Shown here: positions 57,010 through 64,000 of the stretch, one piece after another
Layout of the letters: every line of letters starts with the position of its first letter
Position numbering within the stretch: position 1 is the stretch's first letter
Origin: Bolinopsis microptera
Lineage: Eukaryota; Ctenophora; Tentaculata; Lobata; Bolinopsidae
NCBI RefSeq assembly: GCF_026151205.1
Contig: NC_087072.1
Span: 6,434,084-6,498,083 of the forward strand
DNA length: 64,000 nucleotides
Direction: 5' to 3'
The notes under the pieces: model-generated
What the model saw: only the letters and a program-made list of their open reading frames with translations
The model's database searches: none
What the model was told of the DNA's origin: nothing
Position numbers and translations under genes: made by a program

Positions 57010-57612
57010 GTTGCCGTCACCAATAACATATGCATTTTGTAGATAATGTATCATGTTGTATATTAATACGAAAAAGATATTTGAGACGAAACTATGCTGT
57101 AATGCTGTGGTACAGTCCTATGTTATCAGGACACTTTCTTTGAAAGGGGGTCAATGCACTCAGAACATGTTGGAATGTTGTGCTGGAAAACTCGAAGCAG
57201 CATGATAGGAACACTTCGTTATCTGAAGAAAAGATTATAGCGCTCTTGAAATATGGGTAAATAGCACCTTAGCACGTTTTAAGAGGCAGTTTCTGTGTTA
57301 TCATATCAAAATTCAAATGTTATCCGTTATCGGAACGACATTGTGGTGGTTTTGTTGTCGTATTACGTTGGGTGAGTGTTTTACATATCAATCGGCTGTA
57401 TCTTCAACTTCGGTTGGGATGGATATTTTTTAATACGATAAAAATTGCCCACTAACAAATACTGTTAACTTCCAGCTATCAGTTTGTTCTCTTGTACTAC
57501 ATAATAATGTTGTGATCTAGAACAGTTGATTTCACGCTGATAAGAATTTTGTATTGATTTATATATTTGTATTGTGATTAATTTACTGATTAATACTGAT
57601 TTCTTCTAGACG
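57010..57612. other. Upstream region of LicD-like copy 3
   Basis: No gene or repeat was recognised. It probably holds the promoter and 5' UTR of copy 3. Confidence 0.35.
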
Positions 57613-60260
57613 ATGAACCTTATTTTCCCCAACGACATATCGTACACAGAATTTAAAGCAAAAAATCGTGTATACTGGAGGATTCTGACGGATAGATTTT
57701 GGAAATGGTTATTTATAGCAGGATTCATCTTTGGACTGTACATTTGGATTAATCTAAGGTTTGAAAACAACTACAGTACAAAACAAGTTTTTGCAATAAG
57801 ATTGTTATGCAATGAAAAAGTGTCTGTTTCCAAGTACCAGTTAGAAACTTACAAGTACCTGCCATTTGCAATAGCAGCTACTCAATCGAACTCTTTATTA
57901 ATGTGGTGATGTTTGAATTCAGGTGGAGTAGTTGGTATGGAACAGAACTAGAACCTAGATGTCAAGTTCCTGCAGATGAGTTGGAAGATATGAGAACAAT
58001 TGGACGTCAAACGAAAGATATCCTTGATAAACATAGTGAGTTTTGAATGGCATTTTCTAATCGTTAGCGGTTAGTCGTGTCCTGATAACTTGTTATCGTG
58101 GTTAAGGGGGCAGGGGGGGTCTTCATGGAAATTTTCTCAAAATCGACTTTTTAGTTGTTTCTGATAGATGGGAGTGATATCTATCAGATGCTTTTAATCC
58201 GATAGAAAAATATTGCTCCTAGCAGAAATTATTGCCGGTAGAAGGTCAGCGCTTGTGTGTAATTGTATTGCGCGAGCGATTTTTGATCGCGTGCCCTAAA
58301 AATCGAGTCTAAAAATCTATCTCCTCCTACATTTTTTGAGTAATCACCCTCAAACTTTCAGGATATGTTCTGAGGATCATTTAGAAGGGATTGTCCAGGC
58401 AAAATTTTGAGAGGCCTTTAAACATTTTTAATTCGATTTTTAAAATCTTGGACCTCGAAAAATCGTCAAAAAACCAGGTCCAAGATTTTCAAAATCGAAT
58501 AAAAAATGTTTAAAGGTCTATCTCAAAATTTTGCCTGGACAATCTCTTCTAAATGATCCCTAGAACATATCCTGAAAGTTTGGCCCCCCAAGTTTGAGGG
58601 TGATTGCTCAAAAAATGTAGGAGGAGATTTTTAGACTCGATTTTCAGGGCACGCGATCAAAAATCGCTTGCGTAATACAATTACACACAAGCGCTGACCT
58701 TCTACCGGCGATTATTTCTGCTATGAGCAATATTTTTCTATCGGATTCTATTTAATTTAAAAGCATCTGATAGATATCACTCCCATCTATCAGAAACAAC
58801 TAAAAAGTCGATTTTGAGAAAATTTCCATGAAGACCCCCCCCCTGCCCCCTTAACCTTGACCTCCCAACAAAATCGTTTCAAACCTCTGTCTAGTTTCTA
58901 GTGTCTGGTGAGTGTACGCATGACTGCAGTACTGTGATGTTGTCAATGTTTTGCTTGATGTATTAAAAGTAATAGTATGCATTATTTCAGATATGACGTA
59001 TGTGTTAGGCTTTGGGTCATTATGGGGAGCCCTAAGAACTGGTGACATTTTACCTTGGGACATTGATATCGATCTTTGTAAGTAACCCTAACCCAGTTTT
59101 ACTGTCATCCTGCAAAAATCGAATGCAGGGATATGATTTGCTCGTCCAATAAGGGGCAAACATACTTTTAGAATTTTGAAATACGAATATTAAAATACGG
59201 ATATTAAAATACGAATATTAAACTACGAATATTAAAATACGAATATGATAATACAATAAATAATGTAATGTAGTTTGTTCTCAAAGCTTTCACCGCTTGA
59301 ATGATTTTTTTGAAAGCAGCATTTGAGTAATATTTACATTATAAGCAATTTGGAATGTTATAAAATACTTTATTTCATTTCATATTATATTTTGTTGGGA
59401 TTGGTTTAATTCTGAAACACTTCTTTCGGCAGTTGTGATACTGGATAGAAATTCGGATATAATGGGAAGTATTGAATTTCTAATGGGAGACATGAAAGAA
59501 CAGGGTATGGATGTTTATTACCGTGGCTGGGGTGGTATTATTCAGGGCTACTCCCCTGTCTATCATTCACAGGTAGGGCACAAATGTTTATAACTTTCTG
59601 ACAAAAACGTACCAGAATCCAGATTGTATAAACTTAAATGTTCACGTGACATTGAATTAATATTGCATTGGACGTTATTAAGTCTTTAAAATAAACTTCA
59701 ATAGAAAATACTGGAGAGGGGAAGAACATGTTGTTTATCACTTATCAGCTCTTTTCAGATTGATCTGTCATTCTGGTGTGACTACTACGGTTCGGGTACG
59801 ATGCACAGATGTTCAGGGTGGGAGACATACATCTTTTGGGCGAATCACAGATCAAAATACATTTTCCCAGCGAGACTTGTAAAGACTCCTCTTCCTACCA
59901 TGGAGTTTATAAATAGGTAATCCGTGGTTAATTCTGCTGATGTCAATTGAGCTATATTATTTAAATATTGGGCACGATAATTAGTAATTATGCTCACTAA
60001 TGCATTTTATGATATACATTTTTGAACTAGTACTATACCTATATTTTTGAGCTATTTTGAGCTACTATTAGCGTTTTAAAACTGACCATTATGGAGGCAT
60101 AACATTCCTAAGATTGTTTAAACGCCAGGAAATTATTCAAAACAATAATATCATAGTACTCTTCCACAGGACTTGGACTGTTCCCAGAGAAGGAATAGAA
60201 CTGCAGAAATACCACTATCCAAAAGATTGGTGGAAAGTGGCTAAACCAAGGGGTTGTTAG
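57613..60260 (+). CDS. LicD/fukutin-family transferase, copy 3
   Basis: Six exons: 57613-57758, 57923-58035, 58991-59077, 59433-59572, 59759-59916, 60170-60260; lengths 146, 113, 87, 140, 158 and 91 nt; 244 aa. The start is MNLIFPNDISYTEF, with a membrane anchor in LFIAGFIFGLYIWI. The LicD core is YVLGFGSLWGALRTGDILPWDIDIDL with Asp110, 112 and 114. It has GMDVYYRGWGGIIQGYSPVY, where copies 1 and 2 have RDW (Asp changed to Gly), then FWCDYYG, RCSGWE and PKDWWKVAKPRGC. Intron 2 carries a 0.75-kb foldback transposon. The RDW-to-RGW change lies outside the metal site, so its effect is unclear. Confidence 0.92.
58102..58854. mobile_element. TTAA-flanked foldback element in intron 2 of copy 3
   Basis: Inverted ends GGGGGCAGGGGGGGTCTTCA (left) and TGAAGACCCCCCCCTGCCCC (right) lie next to TTAA on both sides. 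The arms are about 370 bp each and about 90% alike, including GATAGATGGGAGTGATATCT, ATTGCGCGAGCGATTTTTGA and CCTGGACAATC. They meet at a short loop near 58465-58475. A TTAA target fits piggyBac-like mobilisation, but no transposase is present. Confidence 0.85.
59181..59250. repeat. 14-bp tandem repeat
   Basis: Five copies of ATACGAATATTAAA with single substitutions lie in intron 3 of LicD-like copy 3. Confidence 0.9.
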
Positions 60261-61516
60261 GTTTATATTTAAGTAGGCAATTTTTGGTGGTGTTTAACAA
60301 AACATTCTGTTCTTTTTATGTTTTCAAACTAAAACTTTGATAAAAAATTTGTAGAAACTCGTTGTTTATAAATTCATACTCAAATCGTTATAGTGTTTAA
60401 GTATTTTGATAGTTTTGTTTTGTTTATAGACATGTTCATTGGAAGTTGAGGATATTGGTATTGTTAGTTACCCTATTAAAAGGTCTGGTGTAGTTAATAG
60501 TTATCTTTGTCACATTAATAAACCCTTGTTGGTTATGATAATCGTCTCATCCTGTAGGAAAACCTAAAATTAAATACGACAGGCACAAAAATCTTTACTA
60601 TAAACATGTACTGTGACGAAATAAATATGGACCTGCCGTTTTTGACCATATTTTCGAGTCTCCAGTTGATAGGATGGGTACATATGACAATAACCTAAAT
60701 GTTCTACGACTTTTATTCGTCAAGTGGTACTCCCAATTTAATTCCGTCACACATTTAAGAAAATATATGAGGAATGTTTAAAACACAGTAGGCACAAACA
60801 AGTAAATACTAAATCGTAATCAATGTCTTAAAATTTGTCAATATATTATTTTTGCAGAAACATTCTCATTTTTGAAAAGAGTAGCTTGTAATTTAGTGAA
60901 ATTTTGTATAATTATAACCATTTATAGGAATTTTTTGAAATATCTATGCTATTCTATAACATAATATTATGTAAGTCTTACCTAAAATATTGTCAAAGCG
61001 GTGTTTAGGAATTAAATAAAATGTGGACAATAATTTAAGTAACTAATGTTTTTAAATCCTAATCGTATTGTATTTAATAACAGTATTTCTATGTTTACCA
61101 ATTGGGTGGTATTTGTTTATAAACATTTGTTTATAAACAAATAAATGTATAATTCTAGTGAGTATAGAAAGTTTTTCTATGTATATTGTGCAATGTGCAC
61201 ATTTTTGTTTTCGCTGTGGTGGTGTGGGTTATGTTTGTATTTAAGAGTATTTCAAAATACTGTTTTTTTACTGTTAGGTTTTTAAATAATATATATATTA
61301 TAGTACATGAAATATATAGTACATGAAATGTTTTAATTAACTTAATTTAAATATAATATAGATACTTGTTAGACCTACAATCTACATGGTATTGTAAACT
61401 AGAGTAGATTAGTTGATAGAAATGGTTGTAAATGTCTAATACAAATTATAAAGTTCTGTATTCCACAATATATAACCTAAAAATGTTGTGTCTTTTCATT
61501 ACTCTATTTCAGTACA
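60261..61516. other. AT-rich intergenic
   Basis: No gene. AT-rich with small direct repeats (AAACATTTGTTTATAA at about 61120-61140, ATAGTACATGAAATAT at about 61300-61330). Confidence 0.4.
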
Positions 61517-61865
61517 CAGTATTCTCCCTCTATAACGCGGTTTTCGCATTTAAAAAACTTGGTCTACAGGGGGACTGCGTTATAAAGGGGATAATTTATT
61601 TTCGCGCTAAAATTAGCTCTGACGCCACGTCAGACTGACGAGTGACGTGCGCCAATTGGCACGTAGGTGGAAGCTATTATGCATTTTAGAGATAAGAGAC
61701 AACATTGATAAATCAGATGATCTAAGATAATATCATGTGAACGAAATTGCAGGATGTTATTATTATTTCGTTCCAACAAATAAGGATGAAAAACTTTACC
61801 GGAAAAAATCACGTTTTACAGAGGGACTGCGTTATACAGAGGCGCGTTGTAGAGGGGGAATACTG
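61517..61865. mobile_element. pogo-like MITE
   Basis: The left end CAGTATTCTCCCTCTATAAC(GCG) and right end (CGC)GTTGTAGAGGGGGAATACTG are inverted copies. Internal GGGACTGCGTTATA occurs near both ends (about 61571 and 61823). No coding content. CAGTATTC...AACGC ends are reminiscent of pogo/Tigger elements. A TA duplication was not clearly seen. Confidence 0.75.
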
Positions 61866-62060
61866 CCGAACATAATATGATCATTGATCATCGCCTTAAA
61901 TTATAGTTTTGCACTTACTGAATAATCCTGAATTTTTCCATATTCTCTACTAATTGGAATAATTAGTTTAAATGTCTTATAATGACCATCAAACTGATTT
62001 ACTAAACTCATCAGTCATCACACCAAACTGTATATTAATTTGAATCACAAATTCAGCCTG

Positions 62061-63794
62061 ATGGGTCAAGGAACATCAGCTTATGATCAGTCGGAACTGG
62101 CCGAGTTTCAAGATCTGACGTATTTCACAAAACGTGAAGTGTTGCAGTAAGTTATTGTTATAGTTTTACGCTAGAACAGTTAAATTTATTTCTCATCTAT
62201 TCAGCTTCGTGCGATGAATCTCGACAAAATAGTACTATTAGAATTCTTTTTGACCAACTTATCAAAGTGATATTTGATTTGAAAAGTTATTTCTAGTTTC
62301 TAATTTAATTGACAAGGAAAGGCTGCAAATTATCAAGCTTAAGCTTTTCAGTGTTCATAAAAGATTCGGGGAGCTTGCCCCTGAAAAGATGAAGCTACAT
62401 GGCAGGAATCCTACCTTAGCTAAAGAAGATATCTTAGCACTTCCTGAACTCGCAGTAAATATTTTGTTTCTTTCAAAATCAACTTGTACGGTATAATCTT
62501 ATGATATACTGGAGGACTGATAAGTAAACGCTAGAGCAGGTTATTTGCTGGTTCACCTGGTTGGAATGCTATGACATGAGAGGGGATGGTTCAAATAATA
62601 TGACGTCATCATTTTAAGGGGAGGAAGTAATAATATGCTCTCTGTAGTCTGCTACCATGACTTACCTAACAACTTCCTACTTCAGGCTAATCCCTTCAAA
62701 GAACGTATACTAGAGGTGTTCTCAGACACAGGTGACGGACACATGAACTTTGAGCAGTTCCTGGACATGATGAGTCAGTTAAGCAGCAAGGTTAGTATTC
62801 CTTTACCTCATTGTTTAAAGGTTAGTATTCCTTTACCTCATTGTTTAAAGGTTAGTATTCCTTTACCTCATTGTTTAAAGGTTAGTATTCCTTTACCTCA
62901 TTGTTTAAAGGTTAGTATTCCTTTACCTCATTGTTTAAAGTCCTGCTTCTTTGTGTGTAAATCAGATGACAGGCCCGTTATAATCTCGTATCTACAGACG
63001 TAAGATAGACTGTGTGTGTCGTGAGGCTGTTAGTGCTTTAGTGTTGACTATCAACTATCTTACATTTAAATGATAGCTGATATTTCTTACTATCATCATT
63101 CATCAGCAGATAGAACACAGTATTAGTAGTAGTACTGTCTGAAATATAAGTATTATTTAATAAAATCTAGTGTTTTGAGTTTTGTCGTATCAAACCATTG
63201 TTCGGATATAGTAGTCACTCAATATGAGCCGGTAGAAATGGTAGATTTCAAGATAAAGAAAGCTGCACAAATCAACACATATATCAATGTATGAATGTAC
63301 AATGTATATTGTACATTGTCTAGTTTGCTTTATACATTTTGGGTTGCACCACTTGAAATGCGAACTGTTTATTCAGACAAAGCTACTACAGTGAAGTAAT
63401 TATATATTTTAATCCTGATAATATGTCCTTTAGATTACTCTGGTTTGATCTATTTGCATTTATATCTTCGGAATATTGTAGCTTTCAATACTCCAATACG
63501 TCCATTGCACCAACTTACCTTTTTGAGTTTTTGATAGGAATGTGCTCCTTGAGTGTTCTCAATGCACGTGGTCATTATATAATGGCTAGATAATGTGTAC
63601 GAGCATTGTTAACTGTACTACTGTAAAATAGGCTTTATATTGTCTCTCTCTATTGAGGTATGGTGTGTACACGGTTATTGTTGTGGTCAAGTGACGCGTG
63701 AGTCTCATTAATGTGGGGTTAACTCTTGTCACTAATAGTGTAATGTTTCAGGCTCCCTTGGAAACAAAGATAGACTTCGCTTTCAAGATATACG
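62061..63794 (+). CDS. CIB-family (calcium and integrin binding) EF-hand protein, 5' part
   Basis: Four exons are visible: 62061-62146, 62352-62454, 62686-62790, 63752-63794; the gene continues beyond the window. The product starts MGQGTSAYDQSELAEFQDLTYFTKREVL, with an N-terminal Gly for myristoylation. It then reads VHKRFGELAPEKM, ALPELANPFKERILEVFS, GDGHMNFEQFLDMMSQLSSK and APLETKIDFAFKIY. These are the CIB1-4 landmarks (LTKxEIL, LPELxxNPFKxRI, FExFLDxxS, xKxxYAFxIY), in order. Exons 3 and 4 hold the degenerate first EF-hand region and the start of the second. Members bind Ca2+ or Mg2+ and dock on membrane partners such as integrin tails or TMC channels. The last donor shown (63794) is GTAAGT. 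Exon 3 is followed by five tandem copies of a 30-bp unit that repeats the donor. Confidence 0.9.
62791..62940 (+). repeat. Five perfect 30-bp repeats, each carrying a splice donor
   Basis: Identical units begin GTTAGTATTCC and end TTGTTTAAAG, so every junction recreates AAG|GTTAGT, the same context as the exon 3 donor. Thirty bases is a multiple of three, and the frame stays open through all five (VSIPLPHCLK per unit). Beyond the fifth copy (TCCTGC) there is no donor. Alternative use of donors 1-5 would add 0, 10, 20, 30 or 40 residues in frame to the CIB protein. Confidence 0.92.
62941..63751. other. Intron 3 of the CIB-family gene
   Basis: No further exon was recognised. AT-rich with a short inverted pair, ATGTACAATGTATATTGTAC (about 63294-63313). 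Confidence 0.4.
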
Positions 63795-64000
63795 GTAAGT
63801 CTTTGCTAGGGGAATGTACAGAGTACATTACAGTTATACATTTAAAGCAAGCATTCAGGAAATGTAGCAACATGTTGCAGACTGCACATTGTGGAGTCAA
63901 GACAGTGGTTACTGTGTTTACACACATAACAGTTCAACTTATTTTAATATTTTGAAACAGTGTGTGTTTACATCAACCTACATAAAATACAAAAGTAACA

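Noticed and set aside
48502-60260. Recent bacterial transfer of LicD genes
   Set aside because: All three have five spliceosomal introns, a membrane anchor, and match animal fukutin-type members in style.
62791-62940. CRISPR-like array
   Set aside because: Repeats are contiguous without spacers, in an animal gene; they form a tandem minisatellite.

Overview
This is a window of intron-rich, AT-rich animal nuclear DNA. Genes have short GT-AG exons, three single-exon genes sit inside introns of another gene, and there is a Pol III 5S rRNA gene, CR1-like LINEs, and mariner, hAT, Merlin and pogo-type DNA transposons with many small foldback elements. There are no bacterial-style operons. Overall it suggests a non-bilaterian or other early-branching marine invertebrate, most likely a cnidarian. 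This is inferred from style and protein flavour and is not proven.

Layout. 1-4800: repeats, namely a 43-bp minisatellite (2185-2860), a Merlin-type transposon with an 8-bp target duplication (3184-4281) and a pogo-like MITE (4413-4594). 4805-21342: a 17-exon plus-strand gene reconstructed here (667 codons), with a coiled-coil N-terminal half followed by a degenerate kinesin motor-like half that has no P-loop. Its introns hold a minus-strand coiled-coil gene (8831-9541), a plus-strand rhodopsin-like GPCR (15662-16909) and a minus-strand homeobox gene (19265-20122). The two minus-strand nested genes share an identical 12-bp TATA element. 24480-28206: MAF1, the repressor of RNA polymerase III, in six exons on the minus strand, with a complete 5S rRNA gene (itself a Pol III product) in its fourth intron and an apparent one-base frameshift in exon 3.

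29790-46740 is a transposon graveyard. A near-intact CR1-like LINE (CCCH-finger ORF1, endonuclease plus reverse transcriptase ORF2) is followed by a mariner element with very long inverted repeats inserted at the end of an older LINE fragment, more LINE fragments, and a second LINE family on the minus strand. The ORF1 of that second family appears to fuse an AlkB-type dioxygenase to an SGNH hydrolase. A hAT element with a perfect 8-bp target duplication splits its ORF2.

48502-60260 holds three tandem LicD/fukutin-type transferase genes with identical six-exon architecture (exons of 146, 113, 87, 140, 158 and 91 nt; 244 aa). Copies 1 and 3 share an 81-bp identical stretch in the last exon, suggesting gene conversion. 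Between and inside them lie a 0.83-kb palindromic foldback made of 7-bp repeats, a TTAA-flanked 0.75-kb foldback and a 150-bp MITE. 62061 onward is the start of a CIB-family (calcium and integrin binding) EF-hand gene that runs off the window. Its third exon ends in five perfect tandem 30-bp copies, each regenerating a 5' splice donor in frame.

The best candidates for something undescribed are the AlkB-SGNH retrotransposon ORF1, the in-frame splice-donor array in the CIB gene, the 5S gene inside MAF1, and the non-catalytic kinesin-like host gene with its nested genes.
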